A DNA stretch of 64,000 nucleotides from Capronia americana (Eukaryota > Ascomycota > Eurotiomycetes > Chaetothyriales > Herpotrichiellaceae), in NCBI GenBank assembly GCA_016110215.1, contig JADWQD010000014.1:682001-746000 (forward strand). The letters run 5' to 3'. This document shows positions 1 through 10,989 of this stretch, piece by piece. The notes under the pieces were generated by a model, which was not told where the DNA came from, made no database searches, and saw nothing but the letters and a program-made list of their open reading frames with translations. The first letter of the stretch is position 1; every line of letters begins with the position of its first letter. The translations under genes and the position numbers were made by a program.

Positions 1-1755
1 GAGCTTCTCACGACCAATCTCGAGGTCCAGCGAAACATCGATACCGCGCTCGTCGAGGTAAAAGCTCGCGATACCCTCATCGGCAAAGTGGATGAGGCCT
101 GCGTGCCCCCGAATCCAAAAGCCAAGGTCTTGGGCCGCCACGCTTAGACCATTGACGGAGATAGTTACGAGAGACTTGGTGCTGGAGACGGTCTTTCTCG
201 AGTGGGTCTTGCGAATTTCAATGTCATTCTTGGTGGAGACCAAAAGACGGTATGGCAGAAAGGATGTCGAATTGACATTGCGGCCAGGCTCAAGCACCAG
301 GTTCTCCAACAGCAGGTCCATTTCCGGCACGGATACTTCCACACGAGGGATTGGGATGTACTGGACACTCCGGATCAACAACGGAAGGAAGATGTGGATT
401 GAGTCTGCGATAAGATCGGGATTGGTTATTTTGTTTGGAGGCGTCAGAATGTTGTAGATGCGCTTCGTCGCCAGAAGAAGTCCGTTGACGTCTTTGTCTT
501 CAATCACGGAATTCATGGTGACCTGAGCCTGTCTCAGCATCTTGTCGAAATCCGTCCGGAACTCGGATTCGTTGCCGAGCTTGCTGGTCTTCTCCTTCAG
601 CTCCTCGAGTTTTTCATCTGCACTGTCGAAAAAGTCTGGGTCGGTCAACATTCGCTGCACCGCATTTCCGACATCCACCATGAACTTCTCAAACTGGGGA
701 TCTGACTTCGCGTGACTCATGACCTTGTTGAAGTCCTGCTCCAGTTGCTCCCATGCCTTGGGGTCACCAAAGCTACTGACAAACCCCCAAAAGTTGCGTA
801 CTGCTCGGTCGAGCGCTGGATTTGTGTTGATGTCCTCTTGTGCAGTTGAAAGAGCGGTATCCGCGACGCGAGAATATGCAACGGCATATCGTTGGATCAG
901 CTTTGAGATTGTGGAGACAGAATCATTGTAGTCCGTCCGGCTTCTCAATCGAAGAACTGCCTGCTTTATGCGGTAGAGCAAAGTATCTTTCTGCGACCCG
1001 CTGAAATGTTCTTTGGCACTTTCAACCGCATCGTGGCCGACCTTCGCGACCTCCGACCCAATCACTTTTGTGGTGTCTTCCGCGTTCTCTTGTAACTCCT
1101 GCTTAGAGGGCAAGCTGTTTTCGTCCGCACCAGGCTTTGCAACCGTTTGCTGTTCTTGCTCAGAGAGTTCGAGTTGCTTGCCTGTCTTTTCTGCTGCGGA
1201 GGACAAGGAGAACGCAGTGTCGGCCAGAACCTCCCTTCCAATGGTGGCTACGTCATTGACGAATAGCCTGAAATCCGAGTTGGTTAGAAGGAGACTGCCG
1301 ACAGTGCGGAAGCTCTCGTAGGCAGCTCTTGCATCGGCCCGTGCCTTGACCTTGGAGGCCGAGTGAGCGATGTCATCGACATCTACCGTTATCCGCGACT
1401 TCGTAGTGTACCAGATAAAATCCTGGATCTGATCTTGACTATTCTTGTTCCTCAAAAGCTCGATGAATAGCTTGATCCAGCTTCGACAGTTCCTGATGAG
1501 GGCCCGACCGGAATCGCTTAGGTCTTTGTTGTTCGCATTCAGGACGTCCGAGGCAAGTAGCGTCCGCAGGTTGATAATGGTCTGCTCATTGGAGGGCATG
1601 TAACCTTGGGACAGAGCTCTCACCATCTGATACGAATGCAACTTCTGGTGGAGAGCTCGTTGGCGAGCGGTGTCGTCCTCATAGCGTGGGAGTAGGGGTT
1701 CGGTGTCGTCTCCTCGCTTGCGGCCATAGCCACAGCATCGAGCTATGAACGACAT
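1..1755 (-). CDS. HAM1-like family protein, 5' part only
   Basis: A minus-strand frame of 585 codons runs from the ATG at 1755 to the window edge without a stop, so the 3' end is missing. It begins MSFIARCCGYGRKRG and continues with GYMPSNEQTIINLRTLLASD, SGRALIRNCRSWIKLF and QDQIQDFIWY, the pattern I associate with the fungal HAM1-like N-terminal domain. Further on come VQYIPIPRVEVS and a beta-rich stretch (DLGFWIRGHAGLIHFADEG) like the later half of this family, which normally ends in a HAM1 C-terminal (DUF4449) domain not reached here. Family members are thought to act at membranes and have been linked to hyphal fusion and palmitoylation in other fungi. The Cys pair at residues 7-8 could be an acylation site (inference). 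The start is the only ATG that precedes the conserved block. Confidence 0.8.
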   Translation of the reverse strand, partial: MSFIARCCGYGRKRGDDTEPLLPRYEDDTARQRALHQKLHSYQMVRALSQGYMPSNEQTIINLRTLLASDVLNANNKDLSDSGRALIRNCRSWIKLFIELLRNKNSQDQIQDFIWYTTKSRITVDVDDIAHSASKVKARADARAAYESFRTVGSLLLTNSDFRLFVNDVATIGREVLADTAFSLSSAAEKTGKQLELSEQEQQTVAKPGADENSLPSKQELQENAEDTTKVIGSEVAKVGHDAVESAKEHFSGSQKDTLLYRIKQAVLRLRSRTDYNDSVSTISKLIQRYAVAYSRVADTALSTAQEDINTNPALDRAVRNFWGFVSSFGDPKAWEQLEQDFNKVMSHAKSDPQFEKFMVDVGNAVQRMLTDPDFFDSADEKLEELKEKTSKLGNESEFRTDFDKMLRQAQVTMNSVIEDKDVNGLLLATKRIYNILTPPNKITNPDLIADSIHIFLPLLIRSVQYIPIPRVEVSVPEMDLLLENLVLEPGRNVNSTSFLPYRLLVSTKNDIEIRKTHSRKTVSSTKSLVTISVNGLSVAAQDLGFWIRGHAGLIHFADEGIASFYLDERGIDVSLDLEIGREKL

Positions 1756-4652
1756 GCCGGATATCTCGCCAACAAATGAGGTCTACCTGCTTGAAGAGGC
1801 AGGAGGAGCTGCGCTGGAGAATTTGACAAAGTGGCAGGCAGCCATCTGAATTTAAGGACCCGGAAACCGCAGACCACAGGACGTAATGGGTGAGGAGAGC
1901 GCGGTACACGAGTATCGTCATAGCTATCTTCCCCACCAATCAAACCCGCCTATCAGTGTTTCGCCGAGATAGCCAGCGGTATAACTGGAAGCTTGAGCCT
2001 CGAGACAAGTAAATGTGCACTTTGTATTGCTAGCAACTACCGGATATCGAATCACGATGCTCAGCACATAAACCTTTCTGAACATGTTAGCCTTAGATTC
2101 TGCACCTGGAGGTCGACCCGCGACACTATTGATTTCTCTTCCCGACTGCCTTGTGAGCGATGATTATGCTTCGACTATCCTATGGTATTCCTGGGAACTT
2201 GGAATCTTCGGTGGCCCTGACTGCTGGGTGCAACAACTTAAAAGCTCATTCTCTGCCAGACCAGTTATCCTGGGATAACAGATTTCCCAGACCTTCTGCC
2301 TGGCCTCAGTCCCACGAGTAACGGATTCTGGCAAACTCAGCGTAACAGAATTCTTGTAAACCCCATGGAAACAGAGAAGGTAAGTACCTCGTGCCCTTTC
2401 GGTCTTTCCCCTAGTCGTCCCCGATACCCACCTTCGCGGAGGCAGTATCACATATTTCTAATTTACACGTGACATCTTGACATGACGATTCAGCGGATTC
2501 TTTTGAAAGCATTTCCTTGCTGGAAAGCCTGCCTTCGCGTTAATTCTGAGCATATGCATCACCTATCAAACGTCATATAAACTCATTTCGACGACGTGAG
2601 GGGAAGGGTCAGCCTCCATCATCTGAAAAGGCCTCACCATAAATGAATCGGGAAATCCAACAAAGATCGCCAGTGTGTTTCCGATCGCGGTCATGTCAAT
2701 CTCGAAATGACGACTTGGAAGAGCAGTCGAGGCTTGGATGATGCAAGTCTAAACGGCACCCCTCTTGTAAACTCGAGTAAGCTCGTCCAAGGCAGCGCCG
2801 GGATTGGGTTCCGTCATCACGGACACAGTCTCTTGGTCGAAGATGTTCTCCTTCCAAAAATGAAAGGTATTTATGACCATGTGCCAGTTAGCGAAATCCA
2901 AGTGCGATGGATCCATGGTTGGATAAACATGGTCCTTCGAGCGAACACATTATACAGCTAAAGCGAGAGCTTATTTCGTTGCAAATGCTGAAAACCGGGA
3001 GCGTTTACTTTTCCAATGACCTGGCTCGGCATGAACGGCCGCAGTCCCGCACACATGAATTCTGTAGCGGCGCAAGAGGTCAAATCAGCTGGCTGAGTGA
3101 AGGGAGAGGTTCGCCCGAGTGTCGCTCGAGTGCGACCGTTGGACCTTGTAAGTCGTCCTGTGCTGAAGAAAACATCCCAATGTGATTATTTAGGGTCCAA
3201 CTGGAGGTACGGTCTATTGCCGTCGGTGACCGAGACTCCACTGGACAAAGAGGTTTGGCGAACTTCGGTTAGGGTACGAGTTGTTCATTTTCCTACTTAG
3301 CAAGTCATGAGTGCTGTCGAGGACAACATTATCATTTCACATATGTATGACCGACGAGTAAAAAGGGCCAGATACCTCATTGGTCGTCTGAAAGCACCAA
3401 AGGCACCGAAAACGTTCCTACTTTGTCCATTGACAAACAGGCGCCGACGGCCTGCCAAGCCGAGTTCAAGACCGTACTGGGACTCGTACGTGCTACAGCA
3501 CAGCTACACCTCAGAGCGGCTTAGTTCACGCTCAGGATCAACTGGCGGGGTCGCTGAGGTCTGGACACGAAAAGATTTGGCGCCGAGTAACTAGATATTC
3601 GTTGCACTTTTGAGTCTGGGGTACATATCGAGACTACTGCATCACGGACTAGTGGGTCGCTGGATCAGCAAGACGAGGAGAAACCGGAAGCCTGACCACA
3701 CCGCCATGCCTGGCCGATTACTCCGACACGAGGAAGCCTCGTGGCTTGAAACTCGAAATAGAGGTGGGGGCGAGGGCAATTGATAGTCCGACAGTCTTGA
3801 AGGAGATTAGGGGTGCGCCGACGGCTTAGTCTTCAGGAACTATTCCTGATTGCCGCGGGCGGAGACGTTTTGACATATCCGACAGCTCTCTGACACCTGT
3901 CAAGTCGAGGCCTGGCGAGGGACACGAGAGGAATGCGGACACCGATGGTTGCTCGGCGAGCTCCTGGGTGATCTGAGCCCCGAGAATGTCCGCTGACTGT
4001 GTCTTGTTTTGAGTCACATCTAAGTGTGCCGGTAGGGATAACATTTTGGAGGCCGATATAGAGCAGACAAAGCAGCGGGCACCAACCAGAAAGCTCGAGA
4101 CTAATGCAGGCCTAATGCTTGAGCTTTACTGCCCCTTTCAGAGCTTGTCACATTCCTCCCTGCCCTAGATTTTTCAGCAGTTCAACACCACTGCATCCCG
4201 CAAATGCGGGCCTGTCATTGGCTCACAGAAAAAAAGTTCCAACTCAACAGAAGAGTCACCACCCACGAGCCTCCGCGTTCACACCGCAACGGACCTGCCG
4301 GCGTAAGGCCGTTCGTTGCTTCTCTGATGCTCGATTCTCCACTTGCGTCCGTACTTTCTGCTGGTTAAACTGCTGGTGATACGCCTCCGTGGACTAGTGC
4401 CGCCTACTATTTACCCTGGCTGGCCTGCTAAACCTCTGCCCTTCCGGTTTCACCCATGGCTGACCCCCATTTCTATATGTTTCGCACGTTTAGAGTCAAC
4501 TCAAGTCAGGCTTCGTGCTCCTTCGGCACTTCCACTTGATAACGTTTCCTCAGTTACACACGAGGTCTCTCCGTCTGTGCCGTTCCGACCCCGTTTCCGT
4601 CTTGTCGTCTGTGATAATTGATAAAAGGCTCGACTCCCCCTGAGCTCTCCGA
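1756..4652. promoter_or_regulatory. Divergent intergenic region, HAM1-like / malic enzyme
   Basis: About 2.9 kb between two divergent starts. Open frames here are short, overlap in several frames and resemble no family I know. The last 500 bp before the malic enzyme (about 4120-4620) is pyrimidine-rich on the plus strand, with a TGATAAAAGG stretch near 4619, as expected for a promoter and 5' leader. Confidence 0.5.
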
Positions 4653-6515
4653 ATGCTTTCCAAACTTTCAAGATACCCAAAGTCGAGATCAAAACTCGCC
4701 AAGCTCGTACACTCGTCCAAGATGTCCACCACCGCGTCTCTGGATGCCCCCATCGCCCAAAGCGTGGGCAACCTCACCTCCATCACCAGCCCTCAGGCTA
4801 CCCACAACCATCGGACGAAGCATAGCCATGCCACCGCTCACGTCCCAAGTCGGGCAGCTCACTACGATACCTCTCTTTCCATCCCAGTTCGCAAATACCT
4901 GCAGACTTATGGCCTGACTCCTCCCCGTGCAGAGAGCTACGAGGTGCAGAAGAAGAGATGTTTGGCACAATTGGCTCTGAAGCCCACAGACCTCGAGAGG
5001 TTTCTGTACCTCAGCACGCTCAGATATAACAATGTCCACCTCTTCTACCGCCTGTTGACGGACCACTTCACGGAGCTGACCCCGTTGGTGTACACCCCTA
5101 CCGTTGGGGAAGCCTGCCAAAAATGGCATGAGATCTACCAACAGCCCGAGGGCATGTATCTCAGCTTCGAGGATCGAGGCCATCTTTCGGCTATCATCCA
5201 GAATTGGCCTCAATCCAACGTGGAGATCACCGTCATCACCGATGGTTCTCGCATCCTTGGCCTGGGCGACCTTGGAGTCGGTGGCATGGGCATTCCAATC
5301 GGAAAACTCGCTCTTTACACTGGCTGCGCTGGTATTAGACCTGAGGGGACTTTGCCATTGACCGTGGACTTGGGCACAGGCAACAAAGCCTTGCAGAACG
5401 ACCCCCTGTACATGGGCAGCCGGAGAGACAAGGTCACGGCGGCCGAAGAAAAGGAGTTCTTGGACGAGCTAATGGCCGCTTTGAAGGAACGCTGGCCTGA
5501 CATTGTCATCCAGTTCGAAGACTGGAAGAATCCTTTCCCATCCCTTGAGCGCTACCGCCACGACTATGCCATGTTCAACGACGACATCCAGGGCACTGGA
5601 GCCGTCATAATGGGAGGTATAGTCGGTGCTGTCAAGCAGTCCGGGATCGCCGCAAAGGACCACCGCGCTGTCTTCCTTGGCTCAGGCTCAGCAGGTGTGG
5701 GTGTCGCCAAACAGATCGTCGACTACTTCATGCGTGAGGGTCTGACGGAGGAGGAGGCCAAGAACTGCTTCTGGCTTGTCGACAGCAAGGGCCTTGTGAC
5801 TCAAGACCGTGGAGACAAGCTCGCTGACCACAAGATCTACTTCTCGCGGACGGACAACAATGGCCAACAGTTCAAGAATTTGGATGAGGTCATTGACTAC
5901 GTGAAGCCCACCATTATCATGGGCCTCAGCACCATCGGCGGTGCCTTCACTCCCGAAATTCTGCAGAAGATGGCCAAGTGGAACGACAGACCTATCATCT
6001 TCCCGCTCTCGAATCCATCGTCCAAATCAGAATGCACCTTTGAGGAGGCCATCGTGAACACCGATGGTCGGGCCCTCTTCGCTTCGGGCTCTCCCTTCCA
6101 TCCAGTCACGTACAAGGACAAGATCTACCATGGAGGCCAGGGTAACAACATGTACGTGTTCCCAGGTATCGGCCTTGGTACGATCCTCTCCAAGGCGGTA
6201 CAGGTAACCCCGAATATGATCTATGCTTCCGGTGAAGCCCTCCCCACCATGATCACCGAGGAAGAGAAGGAGAGGGCACTCTTGTACCCTGCCATCACCC
6301 GCATTCGAGAAGTCAGTGCACGTGTTGCCCTATACGTCATACGTGCTGCGCAGAAGGACAATGTCGACAGACTGCACCATCTCCGTGACATGAGCGATGA
6401 TCAATTGGAGGCATGGATCACCGACAAGATGTATGACCCACACAAGGAAACTGAGGTGCTGGAGAACGAGGTTCGTGAGCTTGTGCAGGACATCATTAGC
6501 TCACCGAAGTTGTGA
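4653..6515 (+). CDS. NAD-dependent malic enzyme, probably mitochondrial
   Basis: A 620-residue intronless gene for malic enzyme, which oxidatively decarboxylates malate to pyruvate and reduces NAD(P). Seen directly: YTPTVGEACQKW of the malic N-terminal domain, GDLGVGGMGIPIGKLALYTG, the metal and substrate motif FNDDIQGTGAV, the dinucleotide-binding loop FLGSGSAGVGVAKQI and the LSNPSSKSECTFEEA block. The length matches fungal mitochondrial Mae1-type enzymes. From the first ATG the protein starts MLSKLSRYPKSRSKLAK, basic, hydroxylated and without acidic residues, as in a matrix-targeting peptide. A second in-frame ATG at 4722 (MSTTASLDAP) has a better context (AAG before ATG, against CGA at the first) and would remove this leader. 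Cofactor preference (NAD or NADP) is inferred from similarity, not proven. Confidence 0.95.
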   Translation: MLSKLSRYPKSRSKLAKLVHSSKMSTTASLDAPIAQSVGNLTSITSPQATHNHRTKHSHATAHVPSRAAHYDTSLSIPVRKYLQTYGLTPPRAESYEVQKKRCLAQLALKPTDLERFLYLSTLRYNNVHLFYRLLTDHFTELTPLVYTPTVGEACQKWHEIYQQPEGMYLSFEDRGHLSAIIQNWPQSNVEITVITDGSRILGLGDLGVGGMGIPIGKLALYTGCAGIRPEGTLPLTVDLGTGNKALQNDPLYMGSRRDKVTAAEEKEFLDELMAALKERWPDIVIQFEDWKNPFPSLERYRHDYAMFNDDIQGTGAVIMGGIVGAVKQSGIAAKDHRAVFLGSGSAGVGVAKQIVDYFMREGLTEEEAKNCFWLVDSKGLVTQDRGDKLADHKIYFSRTDNNGQQFKNLDEVIDYVKPTIIMGLSTIGGAFTPEILQKMAKWNDRPIIFPLSNPSSKSECTFEEAIVNTDGRALFASGSPFHPVTYKDKIYHGGQGNNMYVFPGIGLGTILSKAVQVTPNMIYASGEALPTMITEEEKERALLYPAITRIREVSARVALYVIRAAQKDNVDRLHHLRDMSDDQLEAWITDKMYDPHKETEVLENEVRELVQDIISSPKL

Positions 6516-7229
6516 GCACTGTGGAGCGATTGTCTTCAGTAGTATTGATTAGCGAACCTATGATACCATGTTCAAGGTGGGTGTTATGGTAGGGCATTGT
6601 GGAAAAGCGATAAGATGGAGCTGGAACAGCGGCAGGCTTGCCTTATGCAGCCTTGGTATCCCAGTAGTTTCGAAATATGAAGGAACTGGACTTTCACTAT
6701 GCCGTTGAAGCGTTCAAATTAAGTTAATGCTGGTGAGAAATACTGTTCCGCTGTCTGCTTCACAATGCCGCTTGACCAGACATGTGCAGCTACACTAGCT
6801 GATAACCAGCGAGGCAAGCATTCGCTGACATGGATGAGAACCGAAGTTTACCCAAGAGCGTTGCGCAGCAACAAACAGTCGCCAAGGCATTTCAAACAGC
6901 GATTCAGTCTGTCGCCAGTCGTTTGATTCTGAGAACTCTGTGTGTGATTCCCAATGATAAGAGAAGTGGAAGCCGTTTGAAACACTCGTTCCCGTCCAGA
7001 CAGTTGCATACACAACTCACCCACTGTCGTTGCCTCCGCCTTGTGCTCCTACGCACCGCACGGTAACCTTGGACGCGCAACGGTGAGTACACCACTTTCT
7101 CACAATCCCGCAGGACACTTTGACCAACTAACATTCTTAGCAGCGCGGCAGCAAACACTACGCTTCACAGCGATCCAACAACCTCTAGATCTGTGTACGA
7201 CCTCGAAACGTGGACACACCATCTTCTCC
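6516..7229. other. Intergenic: malic enzyme 3' UTR and MOB1 leader
   Basis: No gene seen. A plausible 5'-UTR intron of the MOB1 transcript starts at GTGAGTACAC (7083) and ends at a TTCTTAG near 7140. An upstream in-frame ATG at 7041 would add 63 residues of unlikely sequence and is not used here. Confidence 0.4.
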
Positions 7230-8283
7230 ATGGCCTCGTTGCTCACCACCATGTACGAATTCCTCAACTCTTCTCCTTCTCCTCAACCCTTGACCCCTCA
7301 TTTGACCCTCAAACAATCTTCATCATGCGTGACCATCAACTCCTACACATTCCTTGACAACCAAGAGGAGGCCAAAGACAAGGAAGCAGCATGCTCGCCC
7401 AGCACACCCTCTCGCGCCCTCCAACTGCTCCGTCAAGAGCTGAAATCATCTCCCTCTCCGTCTCCCAAGAGCAAGCGTATTGACAGAAGCCCTTCTCCAT
7501 CTAGCAATGCCCGCACCCGAGGCCAGTTTAAACCCCAACGCACCAACAAGGGGACCACAAGCTATCAGCTGAGACAGTTCGCCGAGGCGACGCTTGGGAG
7601 TGGCAGTTTGAGGAAGGCGGTCAAATTGCCCGAGGGTGAGGATCTGAACGAGTGGCTCGCTGTCAATGGTAAGCCCACGCTCCGCTCCGCTCTGCACACG
7701 AGCGACGAGACGGCGCGGGCAGGTGACTGACGTGGCGTAACAGTCGTCGACTTCTACAACCAGATCAACCTTCTCTACGGCTCCATCACAGAGTTCTGTT
7801 CCCCGCAATCATGTCCCGAAATGAAAGCCACGGATGAGTATGACTTGCCTATCTACTTCTCATCCCTTCTTTCCAGCCCGTCTCCTAATACTTTTCAGGT
7901 TCGAGTACCTCTGGCAGGACCCCGCTTCCGGCTACACAAAACCCACCAAGATGCCCGCCCCGGAATACATCGAGCACCTGATGACCTGGGTGCAGTCCAA
8001 CATCGACAACGAAGCCACCTTCCCGTCGCGGATCGGCGTGCCCTTCCCAAAGCACTTCCCGTCCACCGTGCGTCAGCTCTTCAAACGCTTGTACAGAGTC
8101 TACGCGCACATCTACTGCCATCATTACCAGGTGATCGTGCACCTGGGCCTGGAACCCCATCTCAACACGAGTTTCAAGCACTTCGTCCTATTTGTGGATG
8201 AGCACGGTTTAGAGAAGGGGGGTGGCAAGGATTACTGGGGTCCGCTGGGCGATCTGGTCGAGAGTATGTTGAAGAGTGATTGA
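7230..8283 (+). CDS. mob1: MOB1 kinase activator (Mps one binder)
   Basis: Exons 7230-7668, 7744-7837 and 7899-8283 give 305 residues. MOB1 binds and activates NDR/LATS-type kinases (Dbf2/Sid2) in the mitotic exit or septation network. The core reads EDLNEWLAVNVVDFYNQINL, then FCSPQSCPEM carrying the two zinc-binding Cys, FEYLWQDP, and RVYAHIYCHHYQVIV carrying the two zinc-binding His, followed by HLNTSFKHFVLFV. All four zinc ligands are present. Both introns restore reading at conserved positions (N|VVDF and DE|FEYLW). Ahead of the core is a roughly 100-residue extension rich in Ser-Pro and Thr-Pro (SSPSPQPLTP, SSPSPSPKSK, RSPSPSS), longer than in animal MOB1 and a possible target of proline-directed kinases (inference). 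MOB1 rather than MOB2 is favoured by the LNTSFKHF and HIYxHH blocks. Confidence 0.95.
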
Positions 8284-9002
8284 ATGGACGCCCTCGCATA
8301 CGAACGAACGAACGAAACAGCCATAAAAAAACAGTCACCGATTGAAATGAATGAACGAGACGAGAAGGGTCAGCGGATGACAAACGATGGGTGCCAGGCA
8401 GGGACGGCGACCGTGCGTCAAATTCGGGTCAAGTGAAGTCAGGCCAATTGGTATTGACATCGGTATTGGAATGATGTCCAGGATATGATATGTTCATGCA
8501 AGCAAGCAAGGCGTTCTAGGGAGCGAGGCAGCACGCTGGTCATGCATGGTTGTCACGTCGAGTGCGACTGAAGCAATGTATCTTACTAGGCTGCCAACTA
8601 CGCAGTTAGTCAGGGCTGTGAATGTTGGGCACGAATGCCAAATCATCGTGATCTTGGACATTGAGGGGCCCGGGGGAGAACCCTGTTCCTTCAGATCACC
8701 AGCAAGGTCGAGGAGAGGAAGGCTTCAAAGTTCTCTCTGTGCTGCGTCGACAGAGGAGGCGAGACACACAATTGATCGACACTCCGGCTTGAGACAAATC
8801 CGTTTTCATTTTCTTCTTACTCGTACCCCTTTGGGTTTCTAGAAAGGGAGACGGGAAAGCTCCACGTAGTGTGCTCGCTGATATGGTACAAATACAGATC
8901 TTTGGTGTGTCTGTCCGGCTGAAGAATCACCCATGTGCTCTGGGGAAGAGACTGACCGGCTCCCAGTCTCCGGGGCTTGTGGACAAGGAGAGCCAGGCAT
9001 CA
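8284..9002. other. Convergent intergenic region
   Basis: 3' flanks of MOB1 and the RRM gene. Short open frames only; nothing recognisable. An ACGAACGAACGAA micro-repeat lies near 8302. Confidence 0.4.
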
Positions 9003-10402
9003 CTAATACCTCCCCCTCCCGAATCCTCCAGACCGGAATCCTCCACGTCCTCTCGGGCCCCCTCTCATCATGTCGTCGCTGTACATCCGACCTCCACCGC
9101 GAGGGAAACCTCCCGATGCCCCGCCAAACATTCCTCTCCCGGGAGCTGGCCCGCCGACACCGTTCCCGTAGTGTGAGGATCTCGAATTGTAGCCTTCTGG
9201 TCTGCTGTCGCGGTGGTAGGAATATGAGCCCGGGCCTGAAGGTCTGTCGTCGCGGCGGTCGTAGCGGCCTCGGCCGTCCCTGTCCCTCTCTCCATCCCTG
9301 TCGCGGTCTCGTTCCCTGTCTCGATCTCTCTCACGTTCTCGATCTCGCTCGTAGTCGCGGTCACGGTCTCTGTCTCTGTCTCTGTCGCGTCGGTCATCGT
9401 CTCTTATCCGATCGGGGTTCGCGTCTGAGATTTGAGCGTCTTCGAAGCCATACGTCCCGTCCGTAACCTCTGGCTCTGCGTTTCTTGAACGTTCTCGACT
9501 TCGGCGGTCGTCATGGGCGGGTTGTGCTTCGGCCTCGATTTCGACATCTTCCATTATGTCGTCTACGCCGGCTTGAGATTTCGGTGGCTCCGAAATGACT
9601 GCGTCAGGTGGCTGATAGTTCTGGACCGGTTGTGAGATCAAGGTGTTCGAGCCAGCCCCCGATCGCTTCAGTTCCAGCTTCAGAATTCGCCCGTCGGCTT
9701 TCTGATTGTGATATGTGGAAATGACCTGCTCTGCCATTGCCTTTTCCGCAAACACTAGCTCCGCCACGACTGCCGGACTCGTCTTGACCAAGCGACATGA
9801 AAGCATCCCGCTGACCCCATTCTCGTCTACTGTTTCACTTTGTAATGCTGATTCAATGTCTGCGGCGGTTGTGCCTGGGGCGAAGTTACTGGCTTCGACG
9901 ACGAACGGGCCGGCTTTCCCTTTTATGCTGAGGCCGTTGCCTCTTGACTTGTTTTGCGACGAGGAGATGATGTTAGCATGGGGAGATTGAAGGGCGGAGA
10001 CAAGGCGGCTCGAGGAAACGCGAGCGGAGCGCGGGTTTTGGTGAGGATTTGCTGAGGATGGTCGCGAAGGTGGGGTGAAGGGTTTGTTTCTGGGAGAGTT
10101 CGTGCTGGCGACCGAAGACGAGCGCTGCGAGAGTCCTTGCGTGTCAGCAAACAGGGCTCTCAACCGTAGAGAGCGCTTCTCTAGTGGTATTACCTTCGTT
10201 ATGCGACTGGCTAGGTCGAGTGTCTTGGGCTTGTTCGCCTTGTTTCGGCCGAAGATTTCGTTGGCGAGGGCTTCGTTCTTCTTGCGCTGGCGGTCTACAA
10301 TACCGGTTAGAGAAGTGGGCCATTGTAAAAGGCTCTCGCTGGGGGATACATACCAGCCTGAATGATGGCGTCAAAGTCGGTCGCCACTTTTGAGTCAGAC
10401 AT
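9003..10402 (-). CDS. RRM protein with UAP56-binding-like motif and RD/RGG tail (ALYREF/Yra1-like)
   Basis: Three exons (10354-10402, 10194-10294, 9003-10124) give 423 residues. The N-terminus MSDSKVATDFDAIIQADRQ resembles the UAP56-binding motif of mRNA-export adaptors. A single RRM follows, with RNP2-like FVVEASNFAPGTT and RNP1-like AVVAELVFAEK, ending GRILKLELKRS. The C-terminal half is an acidic linker, then an Arg-Asp/Arg-Glu dipeptide run (about 9250-9420) and a Gly-Arg tail (RGRGGFRSGGFGRGRY). This is the domain order of REF/ALY proteins that load export factors onto mRNA in the nucleus; the orthology is inference. The second intron was placed to keep the phase: LASRITK joins RSSSVAS. 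Residues encoded just upstream of the last acceptor (MRALFADTQGLSQ) are read as intron. The RD run could be an RS-like condensate-forming segment. Confidence 0.85.
9250..9420 (-). repeat. Coding repeat of RD/RE dipeptides
   Basis: Within the RRM gene the minus strand encodes near-perfect alternation of Arg with Asp or Glu, seen on the plus strand as gtctctgtctctgtcgcgg-like hexamer iterations. Low-complexity coding repeat. Confidence 0.85.
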
Positions 10403-10989
10403 TTTAGGTGTTGAAGGGCAGAGGATCAGATTGAGTAGCTGCAAGGGAAACCTGGAGCGGAAGGACGAACTCGTGCAAGGTAAGGTGGTGGTCTAGACTG
10501 ATATTGACGCGGGCAGGCGAACTTTTGGCCAGGGCGACAGGGACGGGAAGCTGCGTCGCGCTTGGCGGCGAAAGTAGAATCAAACCCGCAGGGACGCTTT
10601 TACACACATCCACTCTACGACGAATCTACGAAGAGGTCGCTGTACTCAAATGAGAGTCTGCTCATATGGCTCAACCATTCCCGGTGAGCTAACAGTGATC
10701 AAAATCTAGGTCGAGCACAGCCTGCACCAACATCTTCCAAGAAGATTTGGAACTATCCAGCTCACGAAACGACTGATTGACGGTCGGAAAGGAGCCCGAA
10801 GACTGAAGAATCCATACTGAACGGCGGTGATGAAAAAATTTCCCTTTTATTTCTGAAGGCCTGCTCAGACAGTTAGGACTGCCAATGGGGATCTATCTGT
10901 ACGAGGCTATTTCAAATCTCATAACGTCGTCTCCCCCAGGCACTGCTTCATGTTTTCTTCCCCGTTCACGATCTTCCTACAAAGGCATA
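10403..10989. promoter_or_regulatory. Intergenic: RRM gene promoter and vWA gene 3' flank
   Basis: 587 bp between two minus-strand genes. No open frame worth calling; must hold the RRM gene promoter. Confidence 0.4.

Noticed and set aside
7041..7229. Upstream in-frame start for MOB1
   Set aside because: Adds 63 residues with a probable 5'-UTR intron inside; the ATG at 7230 lies in better context (CTCCATGG).
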